A DNA stretch of 64,000 bases from Agrocybe praecox (lineage: Eukaryota > Basidiomycota > Agaricomycetes > Agaricales > Agrocybaceae), in NCBI GenBank assembly GCA_964017145.1, contig OZ024848.1, forward strand, positions 3,050,501 to 3,114,500. Direction: 5' to 3'. This document shows positions 1 to 11,119 of this stretch, in pieces. Both the position numbers and the translations under genes were made by a program. The first letter of the stretch is position 1; each line of letters starts with the position of its first letter. The notes under the pieces are model-generated. The model saw nothing but the letters and a program-made list of their open reading frames with translations, was not told the origin of the DNA and made no database searches.

Positions 1-1604
1 ATGAATGCATTAGTTAACGTATCTATACGCATGATAGTCTCGACTTTCGGCCAGCTGTGATGGACCGCTTTAGCATGATGGTTTTCTCTGTTCCAAGTTG
101 GATGATAGGCGGTGATTAAAGATTCATTTTAAATTTAAATTTGATATATTTTTACGGAATAAGGCTGAATAAGGGCGTCATGGCTATCGCTTTCCCCATA
201 CGCGTTGTAATATGCAGAACGGAGAACAAGAGACTGTGGGGCATTGCGGGGATGGGGCCTGAAGTGATTTCCATAGGAGGAAAAGAGGTTTAGGGAGGCG
301 CCTGAGCTTTGAAGAGCTGTAAAGACGAAGAATCTTGGCTGCTTTGTATGTCGGATCCCGCTCTACCCCGAGTGAGACAGGAATTATAATTGTATTGTAG
401 ATTAGACTACGAAAAATCATCAGTGGCTGATCTGCCTTCCTTTGACGTCGCGTAGTCGTAAGCGAAACAAGTTCAAATGGGCGGTTTTCACTGTGTTGCT
501 TCTCCCTGACAGCGCCTGTCATAATTACGTTTAAATTACGTTTAAACATTCACTCACGTAATATGAGGTCGTCGTAATTCGGTTCCCAGTGCCGAACTTT
601 ACCTGGGCTCGCGGTTAGGCGCTGAGCGTTGTACCTATCCACGGCACGCTAGGCCACAAGATAATCCGTGATCCCGAATTGCGTCGAATATCGTGTCGGA
701 GAGTGCGATGTTGATAAGATCAGTATTTCCGTTCTGATTGGTATCATGTCGCTATCAGGCCATCGATAAGCATGCCGGAACACGACGGGCGGTACGAGCG
801 GAGGCTAAGAGAGATGTTGGAGGAATAACGACACTATTAAAGCATCGAGGACGTGAAACATATTTTCCAAGGTTTTCGAAGGCTGATTGGAGGGTTCATA
901 CATTTGTATTCCTAGTAAGCAGTCGTGGTCTTCCGCTCCGCTGGGTAGAAGTTTCTTCCCTGTGGATGTGGGGGGGTTACTGAAGTCCACAAGGCGCAAA
1001 AGTGCAGGGTCAAACGCCGCTTGCTATAAAATATAATACAGTTAAGGGTGAGATCGGATATGAATTTAGTGCGTCAGATAACACATATGATAATCTTATG
1101 TCAAGAGTGGGTACTGCTCGCAGGCTAGAAGGAAGATTAGTGTGATAAGATGAAAGATAGAATGCAATCCCTGAGGGATTCGGGAAATGGGGCGTCCTTT
1201 TGAACGCCGTTCCTTTGGATTCCCATCGCCGTGTCAATATGAAGAATGATATTGGTCAAAGTGTATTTCCGTCGACATTTCCGCTTTTGCTCCGCGACCT
1301 CCCGTGGGAAGAAGGTACGCCCGCCATGCCGGACGAAATTTCAAATTTCAAATTGCGTCGAAATATAAACACATTCTCGTCGAATTTCTGTGGAAAGAAA
1401 TTTGGCAAAGGTCAGCTGAGGCAGGGTGACATTGAATTTAGTCAAAAACCAAGTCTAAAGATAGAACTGAGATTAAACAACCGACATGCGCAATCATGTT
1501 TCCCCATTTAGATAGGATCATGGTTTACAATGGAGTTAATATAACAACCCCAGCTTTGGCCTTTCGACCCAATCCATTCTCTTTCCCTAATCATCATCAT
1601 CCAA
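1..1604. other. Upstream intergenic region, no gene recognised
   Basis: The reading frames here are short, low-complexity and match no family I know on either strand. The last ~40 bases before the acetyl-CoA synthetase ATG are C/T-rich, as is common in fungal 5' leaders. I see no convincing tRNA, repeat or transposon end. The stretch probably holds the promoter of the downstream gene and possibly decayed sequence. Confidence 0.5.
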
Positions 1605-4259
1605 ATGGCCGAGCAAGAACAGACGATACCGATTCACCCCATCGCTCCCCGTCTCAAATCTGGTCCAAATACTCCCCACGTCGGTCCCCACATCGACGAC
1701 TACCGCAAAGCACACAAGGAGACCGTGGGCCATGAGTCTGACAGTTGGTGGGCCAAGGTGCGTAGTACCCGCCGACTAGATATCGAGGGGATCATTAACG
1801 ACGTCGGATCATGTTTAGCAAGCCCATGCAACGCTGCACTGGGATCGCCATTTCAAGACCGTAAGAGCGGGCGGGTTTGAGACTGGCGACATTGTCTGGT
1901 TCCCAGAGGGAGGTTTGAACGCTGCGTACAACTGTGTCGACAGATGGGCTTTCAAACATCCTAACAAGGTCTATATCGTTTTTTGGCCTCGATGATTGCG
2001 TAGACATTTACTTGTTTTTCAAGACCGCCATCATCTATGAAGCAGATGAACCCGGTCAAGGTCGCGAAATCACTTACGCCGAACTTCTCCGTGAAGTTTC
2101 CAGCGTAGCCAACGTCCTCAAATCTTTCGGTGTGAAGAAGGGTGACACAGTCTCAGTATACCTCCCCATGACATGGCAGGCTGTCGCTGCCTTCCTTGCT
2201 TGCGCAAGAATTGGCGCGGTCCACTCGGTTGTCTTCGCTGGTTTCTCGGCAGAGTCCCTCCGCGATCGTGTGCAGGATTGCAAATCCAGAGTCCTCATTA
2301 CTTCGGACGAAGGAAAGCGCGGCGGCAAAACTATTGCGAACAAGGCCATTGTCGATGCTGCGCTCAAGGGGTGTCCACTTGTGGAGCATGTTCTTGTTCT
2401 CCAACGAACAGGAAACAAGGTTCCCATGACCGAAGGCAGGGATAAGTGGTGGCATGAAGAAATCCAGAAAGTTCCCAACTACTGCCCATGCGAGGTTATG
2501 TCATCAGAGGATCCACTCTTCATTCTCTATGTGAGTGAATTCGCGTTGTCAGCCTATATCCGTCCTCAACTTTAATTCTAGACTTCCGGATCCACTGGAA
2601 GGCCAAAGGGAGTTGTTCATACCACTGGCGGTTATCTTCTCTGCGCGGCTTTGACCGTGAAGTACGTCTTTGATGTGCATCCAGATGACAAATTTGCATG
2701 TATGGCTGATGTTGGTTGGATCACTGGGCATACGTTCGTATCTTCCTATATATGTATTGGCTATTTTTATAACCCACCTTACCCCACACAGATACATTGT
2801 ATATGGCCCATTGGCCAACGGCGTAACGACGACTGTATTCGAATCGACACCTGTATATCCTACTCCTTCACGGTACTGGGAATGTGTCGAGAAGCACAAG
2901 ATCACACAATTCTACTCAGCACCCACCGCCATCCGTCTCCTTCGTCGCTTGGGCTCGCACCATGTCGAAAATTACGACCTAAGCAGTCTGCGCGTTATAG
3001 GTACTGTTGGGGAGCCGATCAACCCGGAAGCTTGGAACTGGTATAATGAGCATGTGGGGAAGATGCAATGCGCCATCGTCGATACATTCTGGTGGGTTTC
3101 ATTTCAATTATATCCGTGGTCATGGGTTGGGCTTTGCAGATTATCTTGCCTATTTTGTTTTGTTTTTTCTTCTCATCTAACCTTTTAATCCATCAGGCAA
3201 ACGGAGACGGGTTCGATCGTCGTAACACCCTTCCCCGGTGCTATTGAAACGAAACCTGGATCAGCGACTGTACCCTTCTTCGGTATCGAGACTGCAATCC
3301 TGGATCCCGTCAGTGGAGAGGTGTGTAGCCTCAGTTATCATCTTTGTTGTATGCTTAAAATACTGCAGGAACTGCACGGTACTGGCGTTGAGGGCGTCCT
3401 TGTGATCAAGAACCCCTGGCCATCTATTGCTCGTAGTGTTTACCAAGACCATAAACGTTATTTGGAAACGTATATGCAGGTATGGGTTCTAGACTTGCTT
3501 TGACGTGAACTAAAATTGACCTTATGTATTAAAGCCATACCCCGGTTACTTCTACACCGGTGATGGTGCTGCTCGAGACGAACACGGTTATATCTGGATT
3601 AAGGGACGCGTTGATGGTTTGTTATGTCTTTTTGTTCTAAGTTTTGAATTGACAACTTTGGTATCTGATTAGATGTCATCAACGTGTCCGGTCACAGATT
3701 GTCCACTGCTGAGATCGAATCAGCCTTGATTTTACACAAGGGTGTTGCCGAGACAGCAGGTACGAAATACATTACCTTTGTTTGTAACTGTACTAATTTT
3801 ATATCCACCTCACTCAGTCATTGGAACTGCCGATGAATTGACCGGTCAAGCTGTCTACGCTTTCGTCACACTTAAGCCGTCAGTACTTTGGTCTCTACAT
3901 CGGGTTGAAAGCTTGATATTGATTCCGTCTGAATGTTACAGAGAATTCTCGTACGATCCAAATGACGAGACTGCCCTCATCAAAGAGCTTGTCCTACAAG
4001 TTCGCAAAGTAATTGGCCCCTTCGCCGCTCCCAAGAAGATCTACATCGTCCCTGATCTCCCTAAGACACGTTCTGGAAAGGTACGTAGACTTCTTTGTTT
4101 TCTTTTTCCACAGTCACTAAACCTTATTCGTCGTATCAGATCATGCGCCGTATCATGCGCAAGATCGTCGCCGGTGAAGGTGACCAGCTCGGCGATCTTT
4201 CAACTCTAGCAGAGCCTGGTGTTGTCGAAATCATCAAACTGAAGGTTGCGGACAGTTAG
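1605..4259 (+). CDS. acs1: Acetyl-CoA synthetase, 12 exons, 661 aa
   Basis: AMP-forming acetate:CoA ligase. It makes acetyl-CoA from acetate, ATP and CoA in the cytosol or nucleus, for growth on acetate or ethanol and for histone acetylation. Exons: 1605-1757, 1819-1968, 2024-2530, 2582-2733, 2792-3091, 3197-3320, 3369-3479, 3535-3616, 3673-3759, 3818-3878, 3942-4080, 4140-4259. All introns are GT..AG and the sum is 662 codons, the normal length for the family. Visible motifs are the ATP-binding loop [11 protein letters not shown] (about residues 270-280), [18 protein letters not shown], the [25 protein letters not shown] region, and C-terminal RTRSGKIMRR with the acetylatable catalytic Lys622. 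The start is the ATG of MAEQEQ, just before the conserved [14 protein letters not shown]-terminus. No disablement was seen. The gene stands alone; neighbours give no operon-like context. Confidence 0.97.
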
Positions 4260-5083
4260 GTCACGGGTTTCGTTTCGCATTGTCCTATCGGTCATGTTTC
4301 GCTGTTTTTCGTTTAGATTGATTCCCGTGGTTCCCAGCGTCAAAAAGAAGAATTCAAATAATAATGAAGTGTATAAACATCTTTCTTCCTCCTCCTCCTT
4401 CCTCGTTGTTGCTTTCTCCATGTCACTTCTGCTCGGGTTCTACTTTACTCGTCGTCGTCCATCATCTCTTTGAATTTCTGTACTATTCTTTTCTTTCTTT
4501 TATGTTCTCGTCTTGCATATAGCCACCGTCGTCACACATCGTCATCTTGTACACCATCTCGGAGGATATTAATCATTCGGTACCGCTTTTCATCTTATTT
4601 TGTCTTCTATTCTGAAGTTCTGCCGTTGCCGCAGCGACGTTTATGAAAGGAGACATTCTTTTTGCGATACGTCAATCCCAATCAATCAAGGCAATCACCG
4701 TGCTGTCCTGTTCCGTGGGAGGGGAGGGTTCATTTTCGTTGGTGGCGCGTGACATTAAACCAGCCAACGTCGTATCACTTGTATTTATTGTTTCAATGCA
4801 TACGTACTTTTCATTAACAACTAGACGCGCTTGATTTTTTCCGTTTACTCTATCTGCTGTGATGCATTTCCAGTGGGACTTGGAGGTATGTTTGCCATAT
4901 GTGATTTGTGGGGGACTCTGGGGAAAGTGATGTCTATAGAACGTGGGATCTACTTGGATCAATTTTGGTATGTGGTGCGTAGACGCGCCAGATTTACCAA
5001 TTTCCGGATCTATTTTTGGAAAGTAGTACTTTGGAAGGTACCATGCCGTTTATCGATTATGATGGCAGGCACGAGCATATGTA
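4260..5083. other. 3' flank of acs1, no gene recognised
   Basis: T/C-rich sequence directly after the acs1 stop (for example 4381-4420) probably forms its 3' UTR. No reading frame in the remainder resembles a known protein. Confidence 0.5.
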
Positions 5084-5119
5084 TGGTGCCACATGACTAG
5101 TCACCACATATTTTGTACA
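5084..5119 (+). repeat. Left terminal inverted repeat of the mariner-like element
   Basis: 36-bp repeat pairing with 5891-5926 on the opposite strand; mismatches at positions 14 and 31 only. It is preceded by the TA target site. Confidence 0.9.
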
Positions 5120-5310
5120 ACGGAAATGGGGGTCCAAAAATGGGTAAATTTCTTATTCCTTTAGATGAAAGCCTTCATTTGTCAATACGAATCGATCATC
5201 TAAACAGAATTTTGATACGATCAAAACTGAGCGAGTTATAAAATCGACCTGAGTTCAGATTGGCCGGCTTATGTAAAGCCATCCATATAAGGAAGATCTA
5301 ACTATCTAAT

Positions 5311-5805
5311 CTAATCTAACGCGTCTGCAACGCGCTCCGGAACGCGGCGATGGGAGGTATATTTCTTCGAACTGTAAGATTGCACTCGAAGCTGAGCTTC
5401 TTTTGCAGCCAATCCATCCTTATACGCATCCATCCATCTCATCGTCCTATTCTGCCACTTCCGAATGAGCATCAAGTTCACCGAAATCAGTGCAACTGGC
5501 ATATTTGCTTGGAGTGTTGTGAAGGTATAATCAAAATGTTCTCGAAGATAGCGTTTCACCATGCCCCAGAAGTATTCAATATAATTGAGTTCACAGTAAA
5601 ATTTTGGCAAAATGATGCAGAGGTGACCCACCGCTGCGATTACTTCAGTGACGAGTGACTTTTGGGCCCTGAAATCCGGTTGTGAGTTATCATAATAGTT
5701 GTCGGGGCATTCAATTGGTGAGGAAAAGTTTAACTTGTTTGTGTGTACGAATTTTCGTGCTCGTGCAGCTGTATCAGTGCGCCAGTTCCTTCGAGGACGT
5801 CCCAT
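5311..5805 (-). pseudogene. Truncated DDE transposase (C-terminal part)
   Basis: Open frame of 164 residues. Residues ~50-140 resemble the C-terminal part of the DDE-superfamily endonucleases common in Agaricomycetes: FRAQKSLVTEVI, then LPKFYCELNYIEYFWG (the last acidic catalytic region, Asn-Tyr-Ile-Glu), then KRYLREH. The N-terminal DNA-binding part and the first catalytic Asp residues are missing, and only about 30 unrelated residues (MGRPRRNW...) precede the conserved part. This fits an internal deletion. A complete enzyme would be at least twice this length, so activity is not expected, although the inverted repeats could still be mobilised in trans. Confidence 0.8.
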
Positions 5806-5890
5806 TATCGTTGAAAATGTGTTGAATTTTTACAAATAGTATTCAAAATTAGATATAAATTTATTTATTTTCGCCGACCAAATTGGCCGC

Positions 5891-5926
5891 TGTACCAAAT
5901 ATGTGGTGACTAATCATGTGGCACCA
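5891..5926 (-). repeat. Right terminal inverted repeat of the mariner-like element
   Basis: 36-bp inverted partner of 5084-5119, followed by the duplicated TA. Confidence 0.9.
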
Positions 5927-5928
5927 TA

Positions 5929-6719
5929 GCGAAAATCAGTCTGAAGTTGATGGAAAGGTATCTCCATAAAATAAACGGAAACATTCTTGCAAAGGTGACT
6001 GGCTGACAAGTCCGAAATCAATCTATCCGCGCCGACCCCTCGGCTCCTTCATCGGCTTCCTGGTTGCAAATCAAGCGCTCGCGTACCCGGTATTACTTTG
6101 GTTACTTTTGAACTTGTCTTTGAACTTTACAGTGCAGCATCTTAACTACGGATCACAAATGCATAGTACCTAGACATGTGCGTTGAGAACTGAAAGGTGT
6201 TTCATCGTATGAAAGAAAGAGTTAAAGAACGCAGTGCTGGATCTTGGCTGGATCTTAGCTGGATCCACGGATAGGTTTCTAACCGCGGTCGGCCATTGCT
6301 ATTGCCAGGAGTGAAACGCAGATTTGACAGTGATGGACGCGCTGTGCGCACACGCGTACGAAGCTTTCTGCTAATTCAAAGTTCTCCGTTTAATTTTTGG
6401 GCGAATAGAATGTACATTGTACTCAAAATTACTTATGTATGTCAAAATAACTTGTACATACTACATGCATGCAGAGCATACTACATGAGAGAAAAGGAAG
6501 AGTCACCTGAGCCAGAACCCGGAGAATAATAATTCCCATATAAGGTTCACATTATTTCTCCGAGAATACGATACATATTGGAAACTTTTCGCTTTTATGA
6601 CCATTCCGAATCCCTTGGCTGAGCCAACAACGAGAGCACTCGATATACCAAGATCTTTTTGTTTTACAATAAGCAACCGTTACTTCGCAAGTGTTGCCTA
6701 AGAGCCCCTCACACAGAAG
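5929..6719. other. Intergenic stretch, nothing recognised
   Basis: Frames here are short and match no family. The right part should contain upstream regulatory sequence of the secreted protein gene. Confidence 0.45.
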
Positions 6720-6726
6720 TATAAAA
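6720..6726 (+). promoter_or_regulatory. TATA box of the secreted protein gene
   Basis: TATAAAA lies 91 bp upstream of the ATG at 6811, a normal distance for a strongly or conditionally expressed fungal gene. Read directly from sequence; no transcript evidence is available. Confidence 0.6.
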
Positions 6727-6810
6727 GGGACCCAGTTCATTCACAAAAAATCAGGTCCATTCCTTTATTCGGAGTTTTACTCGACAAGCTACTCCAACTC
6801 CTCATACAAG

Positions 6811-7293
6811 ATGAAGTTCACCAATGTTCTTGCTTTTGTTGGCATCGCCATAGTTCCTGCTTTTGCTGCCCCGGCAGTTGACTCTGAAGCCGATGTCCAG
6901 AATCTAGAAGCCCGCGACCTTTCCGTCTACGCCTGTGAGGGAGCGTTAGTATTTTCTCTATTCACTGTAGCCTACTTATGCTTATATTCCTAATCATCTA
7001 GCGAATGGACCGGACGTTGCGTCAATTACAGACCAATCTTCAACGTATGCACACCTTTCTCCGCATTTGGTCTTACCGGTTATCAGTCCTTTGGCCCAGG
7101 AACTGGTATGTGGTTTTAACTAACCTACTATTTACGACATTAATGACAAGTTCACACCACAGGGACTACTTGCTTGTGGTACACCGGACCTTCCTGTACT
7201 GGTACTCAGTCGGACTACATCACAAACCCCGGCTTTTCTACCGTCCCTGGGTTTTGGCAATTTAATACCAGCTCTTGGAAGTGCTATAATTGA
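6811..7293 (+). CDS. Small secreted six-cysteine protein, 122 aa
   Basis: Exons 6811-6944, 7002-7105 and 7163-7293, joined at GT..AG introns of 57 nt each, give 122 residues. An N-terminal hydrophobic signal peptide (about residues 1-19, ending AFA-AP) is followed by an acidic pro-region ending near Glu-Ala-Arg35. The mature part has six Cys (42, 51, 61, 83, 91, 120), enough for three disulphides, and is rich in Gly, Thr, Tyr and Phe. Spacing such as GRCVNY, GYQSFGPGTG and CLWYTG recalls secreted beta/gamma-crystallin-like fungal proteins; that fold is inference. The role is unknown: possible cell-wall or effector-like protein. A dead paralogue lies at 9968. The gene is bracketed by a mariner-like element upstream and a second inverted-repeat element 26-42 bp after its stop. 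Confidence 0.82.
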
Positions 7294-7334
7294 GCTTTGG
7301 GCCGCATCAAGTGCGCTTCTCAGCAAGGGATGGC

Positions 7335-7371
7335 CAGTCCGCCCAAACTATTGGATAAGCACTCCCACGTT
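7335..7371 (+). repeat. Left terminal inverted repeat
   Basis: 37 bp, one mismatch to the inverted partner at 8143-8179. Confidence 0.88.
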
Positions 7372-8142
7372 TTGACAGCTGATCCGCCATGCCGATTGAC
7401 ATAGACTGTCAAAAATTTGTCGAAGCCGTCAAGGAAGCCGTCAAAGATGGTTTGGGGGAAATTAAGAAGGTTTTCCTGCCGAGACGGCCTGGGATTGGGG
7501 AACTTTCATTGTGTCGAAGTCCCTTCACAGCATACGGGCCCTGGGGGTACATATATCAAATACGATTAAAAGCCGCTATGCTATAACATATGTTTTCTTC
7601 TCTGAAATATAACAAACCTCTGTAGCGCTTGACTTAATATCAATTGCCATATAATGGATTGTACAAACACTGAATTACGCCAAGTTCAAGCTAAGTCAAC
7701 GACTAAAAAAAAGGCTTCATCGAGAACCGAACACTGTAATACTAAGACGCACGAGACTGATAAGTTGAAAGGACCACAACCACTGCACTACCACGTCTTA
7801 TTTTTAGTGCCGTTTGACGTCGTGACGGCGGATGCGCCTTTCCGCTTTTCTGAGTCGCAACTGAGACATTGTTACTGAAATCTGCATGATTTTTGAGGAA
7901 GTATTTTTTTTTCCAATAAATATGACATTATAAACCTACAGCAATGCCATATTATAGGGAAAGCATCTATTTTCAACACCCATCCTCCTCGATCAGGACT
8001 CAGTCGCGTAATTAGCAAGGCTATCTGGCCCAGCGGAGTTGAATATCTACGGGTTTGTGCCGCTCATGCCGAAAAACGCCGCGTCTTCTCAGACGGGATT
8101 CCCTGTCACGTCGCGCCAAAGAAGCGGTTCTGCCAGGAAATT

Positions 8143-8179
8143 AACGTGGGATTGCTTATCCAATAGTTTGGGCGGACTG
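8143..8179 (-). repeat. Right terminal inverted repeat
   Basis: Inverted partner of 7335-7371. Confidence 0.88.
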
Positions 8180-8609
8180 GGTTTTCCTCAGCAAGGGCCA
8201 TACATGGTTTAGTACCTCTTTACTATAGCGGAACTTCATGTCACTTCGTTCAAATTGACTGGCTTTGAGCGCTTTTGGGTAAAAATGAAGCTGTCGTTAT
8301 AAATCTGTGTTCCCGGCAAGTTCCCGGGCGTGATCGCACCAACTTGAAGCGCGTCAACTTATGATGGTCACAGTCGCCAATAGTCATCTCTCGTGATACA
8401 CATGTGATGTATGTGATGCTGTCATGTCACGTTCACGGGACTACGTTTTGAAATTTACCTAGTCAAAGACTCAAAGGTCGGAGTTAGCAGGGCAATTTGA
8501 CAGGTATGCTTACCCTTCCAAGTTCCCTGTGGGCCGACTTTTCTGAATTACGACCGATGTCATAGACAACATAATCGAATCAAACATACCTCTAAGTTCT
8601 CTGATTCAA

Positions 8610-9766
8610 ATGGTGTCTGCCGATGCAGCCAATTACGATGCGTCCTCCGTTGAAATCATCGAAGAAGATTTGGAAAACAACAAGAGGAAAATAAAGGTAG
8701 AAGAGGAAGAGGAAGAGGAAGAGTACCAATAGTTGGGAAAAGATACTCCAGCAAAGAAAGCGAAGCTCGACTATAAACAACATCCAGTTCACTGGTTATC
8801 AGACGGGAACGTCATGATACAAATTAACGAAACTCGGTTCAAACTCTGCCGCAGTCGTCTCGCTAAACGGTCTTGGTGGTTTCGGGTTCTTTTTGAAGCG
8901 CAACAGGCCGGTAGCATTGAAGCACTAGACATAGAATTCGAATGCGACAAGGAGGACAATCAATCAACCTTGGATTCGCTCAAAACTGTCGATGGCTGCG
9001 ATCTGTTTACCTTGAAATTATTCGTTTCTGCTGACGCTGATGACATGGCTGCCCTTCTTGACGCGATGGAAGATGCTATGTATGTGTTCCTCAATCATAT
9101 CCTTTCTTTGTAATGGCCCTGCGCTCTTTAATAATAATGCAATCCTACAGATCCTACATGAACAACCCGCCGCCTGTACCAAAACTTGCAAAAATATACG
9201 TCGCGGCCTCTAGTTTTGGGTTTTCTTCCTACCGCGAACACGTTGCGAAATCTCTTATGCAGAAGTTTTCAGACGATCCTGCCCGAATCACCCAGTCTTT
9301 GATCGCAGATGCAAGCAGTGCTGTTAAACTCGGAGGTAGCTCAGGGTATTCCGAGCTTGAAGCCCTTCCCCGCTGTGCCTACTACCAAATCGCCCGTCGT
9401 CCCATTCAAAACGGCATAGACCCATTGGAAGACGACCCCTCCTTGCTGGAATTTGACCAAAGTGAAGTCATGTCATTGCTCAAAGTCCAGAGACGACTGG
9501 TCGTTTCCTGGGATGTAATCGAGAGGATTGTCGAACCAAAATGTCCCGAGACGAAACATTGCGGTAAACCTCAGCCTCGTTCTAGAAATCCGGTGCCTTC
9601 CCTAAGGAAGAATAATATTTTTGACCCTATCTGGTCTATCAACAAACTCCTTCAACAAGACTGGGTTTCTAAAGGGTTCTGTGAATACCATGCAAACCTC
9701 ATTAACGAGAATCTTGGAAAGGAACGGAACAATATTTGGGATGATATGAGACTGATGGTATTATGA
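8610..9766 (+). CDS. BTB/POZ domain protein, 349 aa
   Basis: Exons 8610-8696, 8733-9079 and 9151-9766 give exactly 350 codons. The N-terminus is acidic and ends in a basic nuclear-localisation-like run (NNKRKIK/...KKAKLD). The BTB core is about residues 40-150: HPVHWLSDGNVMIQI, then FKLCRSRLAKRSWWFRVLF, an arrangement typical of the large Agaricomycete family of BTB proteins. A helical C-terminal part (FGFSSYREHVAKSLMQKF onwards) follows. BTB domains dimerise and often serve as Cullin-3 adaptors or transcription cofactors; the partner is unknown here. The first intron is only 36 nt and made of GAAGAG repeats. If retained, it adds a poly-Glu tail and a stop after about 40 residues. The phase fit across all three exons supports the model. 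Confidence 0.82.
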
Positions 9767-9967
9767 CTTTCCGCGAGAGTCTAATGAATACGGTAAGTGG
9801 TGCCCATATTGTAAAACACACGCGTTGATGTGTTTCGTCAGGGTATATTATTATAATCCCTGATTAATTCCTGATTACATGGCTTGCAAAATATAATCCA
9901 ACGCATGATATGTAAGGCTAAGTACATGATAATTTACCAATATACCTCTCTCAAACTCTCATTAAAC

Positions 9968-10380
9968 ATGAGGTTCACTACCGTTCTCGCCATTGTCCGT
10001 GTTGCTGCAACCTCTGTTCTCGCCGCACTCGCTGCTGAGGCAGAAATTGAGAACATAGAAGGGCGCGATTTCTCTGCTAACGTTTTCAAGGGTGCGTTAG
10101 TCATTTCTTCTCCATCTCTTTGTTATAGCCGATATGCTGATTATTTTTAATACACCACTCAGTAAGTGGACCAGGCGTTGCGTCAACTACAAGCCAACGT
10201 AGAACCTATATGTGCCTTTCTCCGCCTTTGGCCTTAGTGGTTATCAATCCTTTGGCCTAGGAACAGGTCCGTTTGTCATCCTCTCTCATTGTCTTTGTCG
10301 TTTGACCGGACACCAACAAGTCGTGCGCACTAGGAACTAACTCCTTGTGGTGCACCGGATCATGTATTTATGCCACATCA
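9968..10380 (+). pseudogene. Decayed paralogue of the six-cysteine secreted protein
   Basis: The same layout as the gene at 6811 can be followed. Exon 1 (9968-10095) encodes a signal peptide beginning MRFTTVLAIV and an acidic pro-region. The intron ends at 10162. Exon 2 resumes with the KWTRRCVNY equivalent of EWTGRCVNY. An in-frame TAG at 10200-10202 truncates the product to ~55 residues. The counterparts of Cys42 and Cys61 are also replaced. Beyond the stop, GYQSFGLGTG and a shortened LWCTGSC region are still visible to about 10380, followed by unrelated sequence. I infer a dead duplicate; a read-through or alternatively spliced product cannot be excluded from sequence alone. Confidence 0.75.
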
Positions 10381-11119
10381 CAGCGTCAAAAGAATCCCTT
10401 ATTTCTTATTTCATTTGCTCAATTAGATATCTGCATCGGCGGCTCTCCCTATTACAAAAAACAAGGCGGATCACTGGTATTTTAACCAAATTTATCATAT
10501 ACACGGTGTGAGTGTTTGTCTAACTTTCTCCCAACCCAGTGGATTGTAATGAATCACAGATAGGACATTCTTGTTGAATGATAGCTGGGGTGCTTTATGG
10601 GACTTGGGTTCCCTCTGGCACTCCTCTGGGAGGCCCTCGATCTCTACTGTTATTCACGAATTTCCTTTCTCTCCATATCCGTGGTGGAATCTGTAATAGG
10701 TGTTATGGAGTCGTTTGACCATTCCACCTGACTAAAACTCGCTACGCATGTTCTAAGCCTCTTCAAGCTTCAACTCTTTTTTATCTAATTGTGCTGTCGA
10801 CGGATTTCTGCCGCTGTTGATTGATTTAGGTCATCATTTTAAGGTGGCGCCTCTCCTGGACGGCGAGGTCGAACTAGTGCATTGGCTTAATTGGTGGCTG
10901 CTACTCGCACACTAATGCTTGGTGAGCCGCATAATATGATATCGATATAGCAATTTGAAATGCTACTCGAGTTCTGACTCACCTAGATGGTTATTCCACT
11001 ACCTTTGGCAATTTTGCGACCGCCGCCGTTTCGGATGTTGCGATTTTTCTCTCGTAGACTCTATATGAAGGCAAGGCTTGTGCGTCTTACTCTCGCCATT
11101 AGTATCTTTTGTCAACATC
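10381..11119. other. Intergenic stretch, nothing recognised
   Basis: No frame resembles a known family. Further decayed sequence from the secreted-protein paralogue cannot be ruled out between 10381 and about 10700. Confidence 0.4.

Larger units (their letters stand above)
5084..5926. mobile_element. Tc1/mariner-like DNA transposon, internally deleted (843 bp)
   Basis: The ends are 36-bp terminal inverted repeats, 5084-5119 and 5891-5926, matching at 34 of 36 positions and beginning TGGTGCCACATGA. A TA dinucleotide lies on both sides (5082-5083 and 5927-5928), the target duplication typical of the Tc1/mariner superfamily. The interior carries only a shortened transposase frame on the minus strand (separate entry), so this copy is non-autonomous. 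The near-perfect repeats suggest a fairly recent insertion. It sits between acs1 and the secreted cysteine-rich protein gene and interrupts no recognised gene. Confidence 0.9.
7319..8197. mobile_element. Non-autonomous inverted-repeat element with possible 11-bp flanking direct repeats
   Basis: Inverted repeats 7335-7371 and 8143-8179 match at 36 of 37 positions (left end begins CAGTCCGCCCAAACTATTGG). An 11-bp direct repeat CTCAGCAAGGG lies just outside both ends (7319-7329 and 8187-8197), separated from the repeats by 5 and 7 bp. If it is the target-site duplication, its length would fit a Mutator-like (MULE) element, whose duplications are usually 9-11 bp. The interior (about 770 bp) codes for no recognisable transposase, so this would be a MITE-type copy. 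The true outer boundary is uncertain because the few bases between direct and inverted repeats do not pair. Confidence 0.75.

Noticed and set aside
184..549. Minus-strand 121-codon frame
   Set aside because: No domain, biased composition, no introns or neighbours in support; looks like chance.
2074..2478. Frames opposite and alongside the acetyl-CoA synthetase exons
   Set aside because: Shadows of a strongly conserved coding exon.
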